A DNA stretch of 64,000 nucleotides, from contig NZ_JAGGPU010000005.1 in the NCBI RefSeq assembly GCF_018613605.1, positions 62,001 through 126,000 on the forward strand, written 5' to 3'. The position numbers and the translations under genes were made by a program. The DNA comes from Pedobacter sp. ISL-64. Lineage in GTDB: Bacteria > Bacteroidota > Bacteroidia > Sphingobacteriales > Sphingobacteriaceae. The notes under the pieces were generated by a model. That model saw nothing but the letters and a program-made list of their open reading frames with translations, searched no databases and was not told where the DNA came from. Shown here one piece after another: positions 45,129 to 54,039 of this stretch; the first letter of the stretch is position 1, and every line of letters starts with the position of its first letter.

Positions 45129-45749
45129 ATTGCTTTTATCCGGATTTAGCCGGGTTACACTGAATTTTATTATTTCTTTCCCACGCTGAACGCTAACCAA
45201 TAATGGTTGTGGTATTCCGTAAATTTTCGAAATAGCTAGATCATAGTACCGTTAAACTGACAACATGTAACAATATTTCCCAGGAATGGACATAGCAATG
45301 TCCTTCGGCATTACAACTTGTAATTCCGACCACGGATCTGAAAGGAGCCGTTACCTTTTGCAGAAAACATTATTTATCAAGCTGCAGGCCCACAACATTG
45401 TGTAGGATGTGCGTAACCCTCTTATTTTAATTAATGGTTTTAGGTCAGCTTAATCAGTAAATCGTTTTATTGTCAATAGCAATAATTTTGGCACATTAAT
45501 AACATCTGATTGGCACCATACTGCAGTCTAAATGTTCAACTGTGTGCAGCGCTATTGCTACTAAAATTGGCCTATTTTTCAGCATTTTCTTACAGAATCA
45601 ATACGGATTTGTTTTATTCTGATACGCGGAATGTACCTGAAACTGATAAGTATTTATTTGAGCATAGCATCATTTTAGTCATATTTCCCTGGTTTATTGG
45701 TTTAGATAAATAATGATTATCAATCGTCTGAAACAAATATTTTGTATCT
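45129..45749. other. Gene-free region upstream of PUL 2
   Basis: No credible gene is seen; a 67-codon open frame at 45510-45713 lacks coding character. A palindrome GGACAT-N4-ATGTCC sits at 45288-45303, about 160 bases before the first PUL 2 start, and could be a regulator site. No copy of the 59-bp module faces this operon, so PUL 2 is probably controlled differently from PUL 1. Confidence 0.4.
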
Positions 45750-45892
45750 CATAAAAAGCATTAAAACTGCAAAAGCATAGTGTTGCTGGTGGAAGAAATT
45801 TGCAGTAGGGTTTGTTATTTGGTTAATTGAAATCAAAGTAAAGGAATAGCGCCATTATTATCTGTTCAACTTTTTGTCGATTTGTCTCAAAT
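45750..45892 (-). pseudogene. Orphan leader and 59-bp module of a lost PUL gene
   Basis: The 59-bp module is at 45834-45892 with the standard spacing (CAAAGTAA 1-8, TGTTCA 30-35, TTTTTGTCGAT 38-48, TCTCAAAT 52-59). The 84 bases to its left align along their whole length with the leader of the ricin-GH43 gene (28523-28607), for example AAACTGCAAA and GAAGAAATTTGCAG, up to the start codon at 45752. From that ATG only MRYKIFVSDD can be read before a stop. The regulated gene that this promoter once served has gone. Confidence 0.7.
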
Positions 45893-45970
45893 TGTCAAAT
45901 TACTACACGCACTGATTGAAGGTAACTAACTGTAAATTAACCGGAATGATATATTTGGTTATTTCCAACC

Positions 45971-46378
45971 CAGTACCTCGCCCAGGCAAAAGACGGACAG
46001 ACCGTCAAAGTAGCAGGTCTCGCCCTGGTACAGCCAAAGGCGTATGTTTTATCACCATTGAGGATGAAACAGGATTTACCAACCTGGTCGTATTTGAAAA
46101 CCTGTTCGAAAATTCCGAAAAGAAATCATCTAGTCCAGACTACCTATGGTTCATGGAAAACTGCAGATAGAGGGCGAAGCGATCCAGGTGATCGTCAAAC
46201 GCTGCTTTGATCTCACCAGCCTCCTCCGATCAATGGACAGGGAAGAAACAATGGTTTCCCGGCAGTCGCTTTCTCCAGATCCGATGAAAGGACCGCGCCC
46301 TACTCCGGCAACAGAGATGCACCAGAAAAAGATGTTCCAGCAGCCTCAGCCATTCCGGGAGGCAGGACTTTTAAGTAA
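45971..46378 (+). pseudogene. Frameshifted copy of the dnaE2 3' end
   Basis: These 408 bases align with 15343-15768 of the intact dnaE2, covering the C-terminal OB fold and sharing the stop codon position. Identity by eye is roughly nine bases in ten. Three deletions break it: 16 bases after 46029 (corresponding to the VRQRPG region), one A near 46111 and one base near 46248; these account exactly for the 18-base length difference. Two open frames here translate to pieces such as PGTAKGVCFITIEDETGF and LQIEGEAIQVIVKRCFDL. No promoter or upstream part of the gene is present. It must be a relic of a second imu cassette or of a partial duplication. Confidence 0.9.
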
Positions 46379-46694
46379 TGACCAATTACATCGGATCGTT
46401 GAAATACCTATTACCCCACAACAGGAATAACAGCGGGTACCGGCGCGTGGTTAAGGCCTGCAGGCGTATGAGCGGATAGCCCAGCTTTGCCCATTTTCCA
46501 CAGCTTTTTCTTTCCCATACAATTCTTTTTTGCATGATGTGTTTATATGGATTTATAGCGCATAATTGAAGAGATAGCGAACAGGCAGATTTCTCCAAAA
46601 TCCAAGCAAAATAAACGTAAAAAAGACGCTTATAAAAGATTGCTTTTCTCCTATTTAGTTTAACATCTTATAATAAAACAGGGAAACGAGGAGT

Positions 46695-46755
46695 TTACCC
46701 CCTAATTTATATTAGATTACCCCTCACTACAAGCACATTTTTTATGGTTAATTTG
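46695..46755 (+). promoter_or_regulatory. TTACCCC direct repeat with -7 box upstream of the ricin/zincin gene
   Basis: TTACCCCC at 46695-46702 and TTACCCCT at 46717-46724 are 22 bp apart on the same strand. A -7-like box TTAATTTG follows at 46748-46755. The gap between operator and -7 box (about 22 bases) matches that of the 59-bp module, so this looks like a second activator-dependent promoter. A third TTACCCCTCA is at 48460-48469 near the 3' end of the fused hybrid regulator. A 7-bp hairpin (TCTGGTA/TACCAGA, 46775-46791) follows in the leader. No gene lies at 46379-47047. Confidence 0.45.
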
Positions 46756-47047
46756 TTTCAACCAAGTATAAAAATCTGGTAAACTACCAGAAGTATCTTT
46801 TACAATTCTTTTAATCCTTACCGCTGTTTAGGCAGCAGCAGTAAGGAATGGGCACGTGATTACGGGATAAACCAAAAGCCTTATAAACCAGATCGTTTTA
46901 AAAGGATGAACCTTTTTAAACAAGGTGATTAAATAGTTTTTATTGATCATAAAAGGAGGGGCTCACCTAAAACGAGTAGCATATGTCCTCTTTAAATAAC
47001 CAAACGAACATGTTCATATGCCTGTTCATTCATTCTTACCTAATTTT

Positions 47048-48124
47048 ATGAAAACAAAATCATTTACTTTACCCTCAGCCGGCATATTGATGCTCGGATT
47101 TGTTTTATTTTTTGGCAGTTGCAGAAAAAACGATCTTCCGGATCCAGACAGCAAGGATCAGCTTTCGGTGAAGGCAAAACTGAGCGCAATACCGCCAAAC
47201 GAAACCCCGCTGTCCGTAACCAATGGCACCTTTTATATTGTGAACCGCAAAAGTGGAAAAGTACTCGATGTTGGTGGTTTTCAGACTGCTGATGGCTCGA
47301 ATGTTTCGCAATATGGCGGTACAGGCGGAACAAATCAAAAATGGACCCTGACCCTGCTTTCCGGTGGTTACTATTCGGTTATTGGTGTCCATAGCGCCAA
47401 AGGACTTCAGGTAGACCAGGCGGGAACAGCTGATGGGGATAATGTGAATATATCTACCTATTCGGGTGCTACAAACCAGCAGTGGCAATTTACCTCATTG
47501 GGCAACGGGTATTACCGCATTATTAACCGAAACAGTGGTAAGGACCTTGAAGTTGCCAACCAGTCAATCGCTGATGGTGCCAATGTTGCGCAATGGGCTT
47601 ACAATGGCGGAGAAAACCAGCAATGGTCTTTGTTAACGGTCAATGCAGGCGGTCAACTGAATTGGGTGCTTAACAGTACAGGGGTACCGGCTGACGTGGT
47701 CACCCGAATTACCAACGCTATGAATGACGCCTGTGCAAGATATAACGCAGGCGCCAATTGGCCCGCCCGCACACTTACCGTACAATATAACACAGGTGTG
47801 CCCACAGCCGATGGCAGTACAAACGGAAACATACGTTTTGGTGCAAATACCAGTTACCAGAATGTGCGTACGGCAATGCACGAAATTGCCCACACCTATG
47901 GCGTGGGTCTAAGCAGCGGATGGACATCAAATACTGGTACAGGCGATTTCCTGGGCGCAAACACAGTTGCACTTGTTAAAATTTTTGATGGCACTAGTGG
48001 TGTAATACACACCGGAGGCGGGCATTTTTGGCCTTACGGTTTAAACTATGACAATGAATGGAGTGAAACAAATGCCTTTAGACATGTAAAATTAGTTTTT
48101 GCAATGCGATCAGACGGGATGTAG
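47048..48124 (+). CDS. Ricin-type lectin lipoprotein with zincin-like metalloprotease domain
   Basis: ATG 47048 gives 358 residues with lipobox FFGSC (Cys25). Residues 55-205 form a ricin-type trefoil with three repeats, each with a Q-x-W (NQKWTL, NQQWQF, NQQWSL) and phrases like YYRIINRNSGKDLEV. The C-terminal half has a zinc-protease signature MHEIAHTYGVG (His278, Glu279, His282). The extended metzincin third His is absent; the later GGGHFWPYGLNYDNEWSE segment offers a histidine and recurs, as I recall, in related secreted proteins. It is probably a surface glycoprotein-directed protease or a carbohydrate-binding protein with a zincin fold; activity unproven. It is alone on its strand between relics and repeats. 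Confidence 0.8.
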   Translation: MKTKSFTLPSAGILMLGFVLFFGSCRKNDLPDPDSKDQLSVKAKLSAIPPNETPLSVTNGTFYIVNRKSGKVLDVGGFQTADGSNVSQYGGTGGTNQKWTLTLLSGGYYSVIGVHSAKGLQVDQAGTADGDNVNISTYSGATNQQWQFTSLGNGYYRIINRNSGKDLEVANQSIADGANVAQWAYNGGENQQWSLLTVNAGGQLNWVLNSTGVPADVVTRITNAMNDACARYNAGANWPARTLTVQYNTGVPTADGSTNGNIRFGANTSYQNVRTAMHEIAHTYGVGLSSGWTSNTGTGDFLGANTVALVKIFDGTSGVIHTGGGHFWPYGLNYDNEWSETNAFRHVKLVFAMRSDGM

Positions 48125-48221
48125 AGAAGCAGAGCTGTAGCTACTATCGAATGGAAGAGGGTGTATCATAAAGGCGATTTCACCTCAGAGCTGTCATGTT
48201 GTCCAAAGGACTCCTACGGAG

Positions 48222-48271
48222 AGCCTGTCGAAATACTTTAAAGCGTATTTAAACAGGTCCTTCGACAGGCT
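48222..48271. repeat. Inverted repeat AGCCTGTCGAA element
   Basis: AGCCTGTCGAA (48222-48232) and its complement TTCGACAGGCT (48261-48271) flank a palindromic centre around CTTTAAAG. One arm of the same element is present at 37409-37423. It lies between convergent genes, immediately before the second palindrome at 48298. Confidence 0.7.
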
Positions 48272-48297
48272 ACCATTGACAGACTCCAAGGGAATGA

Positions 48298-48394
48298 TCG
48301 TCATCTCGACCGAAGCATTGCGGAGTGGAGAGATCTTTGAACTATGTTATTAAAATCAAATTTAAAGATCTCTCCGCTACGGTCGAGATGACGA
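48298..48394. repeat. Palindromic repeat element, copy 2 (REP/MITE-like)
   Basis: Perfect 14-bp ends TCGTCATCTCGACC (48298-48311) and GGTCGAGATGACGA (48381-48394) enclose a second inverted pair GGAGAGATCTTT / AAAGATCTCTCC. It shares its left half almost base for base with the copy at 37279. As an RNA it would fold into a long two-part hairpin and could end transcription from both sides of this convergent gap (48125-48584), which has no gene. Confidence 0.8.
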
Positions 48395-48584
48395 CACTTC
48401 TAATCAAACTCATCTCTTTAAAATTCTTCTGTCATTTATATTGATTTTTATAAAATAAATTACCCCTCAGTGTGATAAAAAAGTTAGATAAGTAAAATAT
48501 TTGTATCAAATTTAAACTGGCTCTAAGATTTGGTTAATATGACTTGGTTCGCATCAATTCGGATTTTGTTCTGTTTTTTTAAAT

Positions 48585-51500
48585 TTAAAGGTCTTTATCT
48601 TTATTGGCCTTCCTTTTTTCTGCCATATATTCGGATGGTGCTACATTATATTTTGCTTTAAACGACTTAGCAAAATAATTAGGGGCGCTAAAACCTACCA
48701 TATAACATATCTCTGAAACTGTTTTATCGCTTTTCTCTAATAATACGGCTGCTCTCTCCAGCTTAACAGATCGGATAAAATCAACAGGTGTTTTACCCAT
48801 TACCTGCAAACACTTTCGATACAAAGATACTCTGCTCATCCTCATATGCTTACTTAAATCCTCAACAGACAACTCAGGTTTATCAAGATTTGCATCAATA
48901 TAAGGCAATACTTCGTTAAGGAATTTAACATCGGTAGATTCGATTTCTATTTCCGGCGCCTGAATACTGATCTGTCTGGAATAAGTTTTCTTAAATGTTT
49001 GATGAAGCGTGAGCAGATTCTTTATTTTTGAATTTAAGATTTCAAAATTAAAGGGCTTGGTCATGTAATCATTCGCTCCTGTTTCTAAGCCTTTAAGCTG
49101 TTCTTCCTCAGCAGTTAAAGCTGTTAATAATATAATTGGGATATGTTTGGTCCTGTCATCCCCTTTCAGTTTTTTACATAATTCAGTGCCATTCATTTCA
49201 GGCATGTTTATATCTGAAACAATAAGATGAGGATGCAATGCAAGGGCCTTTTGCCAGCCTTCCTTACCATTCGAGGCCTCTACTATCTTATAAAAAGATC
49301 TTAAGTTATCTTTTAGGTAAAACCTAAAATCCTCATTATCTTCAATTAACAAAACAAGAGGCACATTTGTTAAGCGGGTATCTATCTCAGAACACTCACT
49401 TTCATCCTTTTTTTCATCGGAAGATAATTGTTTTTCAGTGGTTATGGAGCTATCATAAGCATGTTCATTACTTTTTGTAAGCGGTATGCTTATAATGGTT
49501 TCATCTGTTTCTGTATATGACAATTCAGCATTTTTAACATCATTTTGCTCCTGCACCGAAATTGAACTGGAAGCGAGTCTTAGGTGTACGGTAAAACAAG
49601 TTTCTAAACCCGGTTCACTTTCTACCAATATTTCACCTCCGTGCATTTTGACAAACTCTTTGGTGATGGACAAGCCAATTCCTGATCCTTGGTTAAGGAT
49701 GGATGAGGACGTTTCATTTTGAAAAAACCGTTCAAAGATCATTTCCTGCCTATCTTTTGCTATCCCGATTCCTGAATCTATCACTTTTATCTCCAATGAA
49801 ACCCAGCCATCTTCTCCCTGATGCGGCAGCTTTTGTAATTCAACACTTATGGTTCCTGCTGATGGCGTAAATTTAAATGCGTTTGAAAGTAAATTGAACA
49901 ATATCCGCTCAATCTTATCGTGATCAAACGATACATGTAGATTTTCAATAGCACTTTTAAAAGCAAACTTTATCTGCTTGCGTTCTGCCAGATCATAAAA
50001 TGAGTCTGTAGCATCTTTAATAAAGGATACAATTTCACCATCGCTCTTATGTAATTGCAATTCCTGCTCTTCCATTTTACGGAAATCGAGCAGCTGGTTT
50101 ACCAGGTTTAGTAAACGCTTTCCATTCCTTTTAATCATCGCCAGCTGACCGTAACGTCCAGTTTCTTTGGTCTCCGTTAAAAGTTTATCTACAGGAGCAA
50201 GAATCAATGAAATAGGCGTTCTGAATTCATGGCTCAGATTTGTTAAAAATTTAATTTTCAATAAATCCAACTCACGCAATCTTTCAGCTTCTTTACGGTC
50301 CTGCTGTCGTAATTGCAACGCTTGAATTCTCTCCTGCTCCTGTAATTGCCTGGCTTGGATCCTTTCCTGCTCTAAGGCAAATTCCTTCCTTAACTTTTTG
50401 ATCCCTCTGTTCCGAATAAATAGCAATGAAAAGCCAATTGCTAAAATATACAGTATATATGCCCATGTGGTTCGCCAGAAAGGAGGCAAAATGGTAATTT
50501 TCAAGTGCGACTCTGCCAGTGGTACAGGATCGTTTCCGTTAAAAGCTTTTACATGAAAGGTGTAATTTCCGGGATCAAGATTTGTAAAAGTGGCCTTACG
50601 CATTTCTGCAGGGACTGTAAGCCAATGTTTATCGAATCCTTCTAAATTGTATTTATAAGTTATTTTGCTGTGATTAATATAATTGAGCAATGCAAATTCG
50701 AGTGAAAAGATGTTTTCTTTATAGGTAAAGGTTAAATTTTCAAGTTCTGTTATTGTTTTTGGCAAAATAATATGGCCGTTAATACTTTCTCCAACCTGTA
50801 TGTTATGATTAAACATTTCTAAGCCTGTTATTACCAGTATTGAAGGATACTGCTCCTTAGTAATTTGGCCCGCCCTAAAAATGTTGAAGCCGTTTGCCCC
50901 TCCAAAAATCAGTTCACCGGCTTTTGTTTTGTATACAGCATTCATATTAAATGTGGGACCTTGCAATCCGTCGGCCTCATTGTATTTACTGTATATAAAT
51001 CTATAATTTCCCCCTTCGGCAACCACGGAGATCTTGTAAAGGCCTTTTTGCGAACTATACCAAATATGATGATTTTCATCTTCAAGCAACTCCAAAACAG
51101 CACTTTCGGGCAGCCCGACTTCCTCGCTTAAATTATTAAAGGTTTTTGTTGCAGGATTATATATACTTATACCCTCACGGGTACCTATCCACATCCATCC
51201 TCTGCTATCTTCAATAATGGAATGTACATTACCGGGCACCAGGCTGTTCGTATCCTTACTGTTATTAATTAAATGAGTAAATTCAAAGGTTTTGGGATCC
51301 AGCATACTAACTCCACGGGTAGTGCCAATCCAGATCCTTTTAAGTTTATCTTCATATAAACAATTAATGATATTAGAATTTAGTGTGTTCTTAACTGTTG
51401 AATTAAAGTGCCTAAAGGTTTTGGTATTCCGGTCAAACAAGTCCAATCCACTACTTAAAGTACCAACCCAAAGCCTGTTGGATGAATCTTCTAACAGAGC

Positions 51501-52892
51501 ATAAATGCGATTATCTGAAAGGCTGGAAGGATCTGTAGTATGCTTATAATGGGTAAATTTAGTTCCGTCAAAAGAATTAAGCCCGCCTAAATAGGTTCCA
51601 ATCCACAAGAGGCCCGAATGATCGATGTAAAGGCTTACAACAACATCACTACTTAAAGAGTTATTGTTGGCAGGATTATTACGATATGCTGTAATTTCGC
51701 CTGTGCTTCTGTTTAAATACAGCAAACCCGTGCCGTTTGTTCCAATCCACAAATTCCCCTTATTATCTTCCGCAAATGAATTAACGTCTTTATATATCGT
51801 ATTTTTCCCTGTTAAATACTCATTTCGCGGAAACTTAAAAATGCTTTTATGATAGTAGCAGATCCCTTTTTTAAAGGTGCCAATCCAGATTATTCCGTTA
51901 TTGTCTTTGTATAAGGTAACAATGCTGTTCTGCTTTAATCCCCTGGGGTCATCTTCTTTACTTAAAATATAACTTATTTTGTTGGTTAGCTTATTTAAGA
52001 TATTAATTCCACCATGATCGGTCCCGATCCAGATATTTCCATGATCTCCCTCTATAATGGAACTTACATTATTCGAACTCAGGCCTGAATGATCTGGCTT
52101 CTTTCCAAAATAACGGAAGGTATTACTTTTTCCATTAAGATAATATAACCCGAAAGGGTTACTCATATTATAAATAAAAATATTGCCTCCCGAATCGTAG
52201 TTGAGATGGAAATCGCTTACCTGACCTCCAAAACGTTTGTTTATTGCAAAATACCTGTTTGTTACCCGCTGCTCTTCAAGGTTAAACTTATCAAGAACGC
52301 CGTTGGTATAAATAACCCACAAATTACCTTTTTGGTCATCCAAAAAATAACTTATTTCGTTAGCGTACAAGGAGTTTACTATTCCATTTTTATGCGCATA
52401 CCTGGTGGTTGTATTACTTTTCGCATCATAACAAAAAATGCCTTGATTTTCAAGGTAGAAATAGTACTTTCCCTTATTATTGGTTTGTATCTCTTTAAGG
52501 TATCCGCCCGGAATTTTATATTTTTTAAGGTGTTTATCCTGAAAAGGCTCAAATTTTTCTGTCAAAGGATTATAAATACTGAAACCGCTGCCAGATTTAA
52601 TCCATAAATTTTTCTCCGGCCCTTCAAATATGTTTAAAATATAATCATCAGGGATACTGGTACTATCCTTTATATTATGTTTAAATACCTTAAATTCATG
52701 CCCATCATAGCGGTTGAGGCCAGCCTGGGTCCCAAACCACATAAATCCTTTATGATCTTTATATATGGCTTTTACTTGATTATCAGATAAGCCGTTAGCA
52801 ATATCCAGATGAGAAAATTGGTACAAACCTTCTTGAGCAAAAAGAGAATTACACAGTAGGAATGTGCTTATTAAAATTAAAATCCGAAACAT
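48585..52892 (-). CDS. Hybrid two-component system regulator (fused sensor kinase, receiver and AraC domain)
   Basis: This 1435-residue one-protein signalling system senses glycan fragments in the periplasm and activates PUL genes. Order: signal peptide (to about 19), two seven-bladed regulator propellers (about 25-715; LYKDNNGIIWIGTFKKGICYY and similar repeats), Y_Y_Y domain (about 725-800), membrane segment (about 808-825), a charged coiled-coil rich in Glu-Arg-Gln (about 830-875), HisKA with His888 (NLSHEFRTP), HATPase_c (NLLSNAFKF, GSGIGLSITKEF), REC with phospho-Asp1227 (VSDINMPEMNG) and a C-terminal AraC domain (two HTHs, about 1330-1425). Its likely targets are the hydrolase genes to its right, though no shared operator was found in front of them. 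Contrast the split system at 28800-32764. Confidence 0.96.
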   Translation of the reverse strand: MFRILILISTFLLCNSLFAQEGLYQFSHLDIANGLSDNQVKAIYKDHKGFMWFGTQAGLNRYDGHEFKVFKHNIKDSTSIPDDYILNIFEGPEKNLWIKSGSGFSIYNPLTEKFEPFQDKHLKKYKIPGGYLKEIQTNNKGKYYFYLENQGIFCYDAKSNTTTRYAHKNGIVNSLYANEISYFLDDQKGNLWVIYTNGVLDKFNLEEQRVTNRYFAINKRFGGQVSDFHLNYDSGGNIFIYNMSNPFGLYYLNGKSNTFRYFGKKPDHSGLSSNNVSSIIEGDHGNIWIGTDHGGINILNKLTNKISYILSKEDDPRGLKQNSIVTLYKDNNGIIWIGTFKKGICYYHKSIFKFPRNEYLTGKNTIYKDVNSFAEDNKGNLWIGTNGTGLLYLNRSTGEITAYRNNPANNNSLSSDVVVSLYIDHSGLLWIGTYLGGLNSFDGTKFTHYKHTTDPSSLSDNRIYALLEDSSNRLWVGTLSSGLDLFDRNTKTFRHFNSTVKNTLNSNIINCLYEDKLKRIWIGTTRGVSMLDPKTFEFTHLINNSKDTNSLVPGNVHSIIEDSRGWMWIGTREGISIYNPATKTFNNLSEEVGLPESAVLELLEDENHHIWYSSQKGLYKISVVAEGGNYRFIYSKYNEADGLQGPTFNMNAVYKTKAGELIFGGANGFNIFRAGQITKEQYPSILVITGLEMFNHNIQVGESINGHIILPKTITELENLTFTYKENIFSLEFALLNYINHSKITYKYNLEGFDKHWLTVPAEMRKATFTNLDPGNYTFHVKAFNGNDPVPLAESHLKITILPPFWRTTWAYILYILAIGFSLLFIRNRGIKKLRKEFALEQERIQARQLQEQERIQALQLRQQDRKEAERLRELDLLKIKFLTNLSHEFRTPISLILAPVDKLLTETKETGRYGQLAMIKRNGKRLLNLVNQLLDFRKMEEQELQLHKSDGEIVSFIKDATDSFYDLAERKQIKFAFKSAIENLHVSFDHDKIERILFNLLSNAFKFTPSAGTISVELQKLPHQGEDGWVSLEIKVIDSGIGIAKDRQEMIFERFFQNETSSSILNQGSGIGLSITKEFVKMHGGEILVESEPGLETCFTVHLRLASSSISVQEQNDVKNAELSYTETDETIISIPLTKSNEHAYDSSITTEKQLSSDEKKDESECSEIDTRLTNVPLVLLIEDNEDFRFYLKDNLRSFYKIVEASNGKEGWQKALALHPHLIVSDINMPEMNGTELCKKLKGDDRTKHIPIILLTALTAEEEQLKGLETGANDYMTKPFNFEILNSKIKNLLTLHQTFKKTYSRQISIQAPEIEIESTDVKFLNEVLPYIDANLDKPELSVEDLSKHMRMSRVSLYRKCLQVMGKTPVDFIRSVKLERAAVLLEKSDKTVSEICYMVGFSAPNYFAKSFKAKYNVAPSEYMAEKRKANKDKDL

Positions 52893-53206
52893 ATATTCTA
52901 CTCAATACAGAAGCATTATTACCTTCAAATAATTAATTTAAAATAAAATTTGGTTACAAAACGGCTGTTTAATATTGACATAACCAAGCTACGCTTATAT
53001 TTTGATATTTTTTAATAAACACGAAAATTATAGCTTAATGTATTATTTGCACCATACATTGCCGAAGCAAAACTCTCTATTCCTATTTCCATGATAATAA
53101 AGTTATAACTACAGCAGAGGTTAAAAAAAATAGCTGCTTTTTTATGAGCAACTATTTCTTATTGGCTTGATATTTTATGTATAATCAGGATACAGGGGCC
53201 GCCTAT
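52893..53206. other. Intergenic region upstream of the hybrid regulator
   Basis: These 314 AT-rich bases hold no gene. On the minus strand a TTATTTG box close to the regulator start could be its -7 element. Nothing resembling the 59-bp module or the TTACCCC repeat is present. Confidence 0.35.
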
Positions 53207-53932
53207 TTATTTTTCTGATTTTGCAACTTCCTGGGCTTTATAGTATTGTTCAATAACAGCCTGGAAATTAGGCACCATTTCCGCCAGTATCTTAGCAAAA
53301 TCTCCGGCTTCTTTCCTTCTCCAGTCTTTCATCAATTCAGGAAGTACGGCGCCACAGGTTACCGGGATTGCGCCTGCCTGGGTTAAGCGGAGCATAGCCA
53401 GGTTATGTGCTTCAGGCGTAATATCTCCACTGGCATCTGCAACTGCATAAACGGTATAGCCTTCTCCAAGGGCAGACAAGGCAGGATAGACTACACACAC
53501 GCTAGTCCACATACCGGAGATAATGAGGGTCTTTTTACCTGTAGCTTTAACTGCATTAACGAATTCTTTGCTATCCCAAGCATTAATTTCTCCCTGTCGG
53601 ATAACATACTTAGCATTTGGGGCATTGTCTTTTACCTCAGGCAGTGTAGGACCATTTGGTCCTGTCGGAACGGATGCAGTATAAATGGCAGGGATATGCA
53701 ACAATTGGGATGCTTTTGCAAGAGCGGTAAGATTTCTTCTTAAATCACCAACCGGCATACTGTGAATGGTTTGAACCAAGCCACTCTGATGGTCGACAAA
53801 TAAGAAAACAGCATCATCTGGATTGATCAGCGTCGTTTTTTTCTGCTGAGCGCTCACTACTGTAAAATTCAGGCCTAAAACGAATATGATCGATAGTACC
53901 TTTAGAACTGACGAATTCATTAATTTTTTCAT
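53207..53932 (-). CDS. Isochorismatase-family (YcaC-like) cysteine hydrolase, exported
   Basis: The 241-residue protein has a signal peptide (MKKLMNSSVLKVLSIIFVLGLNFTVVSAQ) and a single isochorismatase-like domain. The catalytic Asp is Asp47 (LFVDHQSG) and the nucleophile Cys146 (WTSVCVV); the segment YVIRQGEINAWDS and the VADASGDITPEAHNLA stretch are typical of YcaC-like proteins. Export is unusual, since most relatives are cytoplasmic. The reaction is unknown (amide or ester hydrolysis is usual for the family). It is divergent from a Crp/Fnr regulator across a 107-base gap, which suggests control by it. Confidence 0.87.
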   Translation of the reverse strand: MKKLMNSSVLKVLSIIFVLGLNFTVVSAQQKKTTLINPDDAVFLFVDHQSGLVQTIHSMPVGDLRRNLTALAKASQLLHIPAIYTASVPTGPNGPTLPEVKDNAPNAKYVIRQGEINAWDSKEFVNAVKATGKKTLIISGMWTSVCVVYPALSALGEGYTVYAVADASGDITPEAHNLAMLRLTQAGAIPVTCGAVLPELMKDWRRKEAGDFAKILAEMVPNFQAVIEQYYKAQEVAKSEK

Positions 53933-54039
53933 AAAATTTATTTTTTAAAGTTATTGTCGTTTAATAAGTCAAAATTAGAACTTTGCATGCGTCAGTGAAA
54001 TAATGTACCTTATTGAATTGACTTAACCTAGATTAAGAA

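Noticed and set aside
45510-45713. 67-codon plus-strand open frame with hydrophobic start
   Set aside because: Composition is that of AT-rich noncoding DNA and no homologous pattern is visible.
46386-46598. 70-codon minus-strand open frame after the dnaE2 relic
   Set aside because: It has no family pattern, and another frame of the same stretch reads equally well as a short peptide, so neither is supported.
48125-48584. Possible CRISPR-like repeats between the convergent genes
   Set aside because: The repeats are inverted, not regularly spaced direct repeats with unique spacers, and no cas gene is present.
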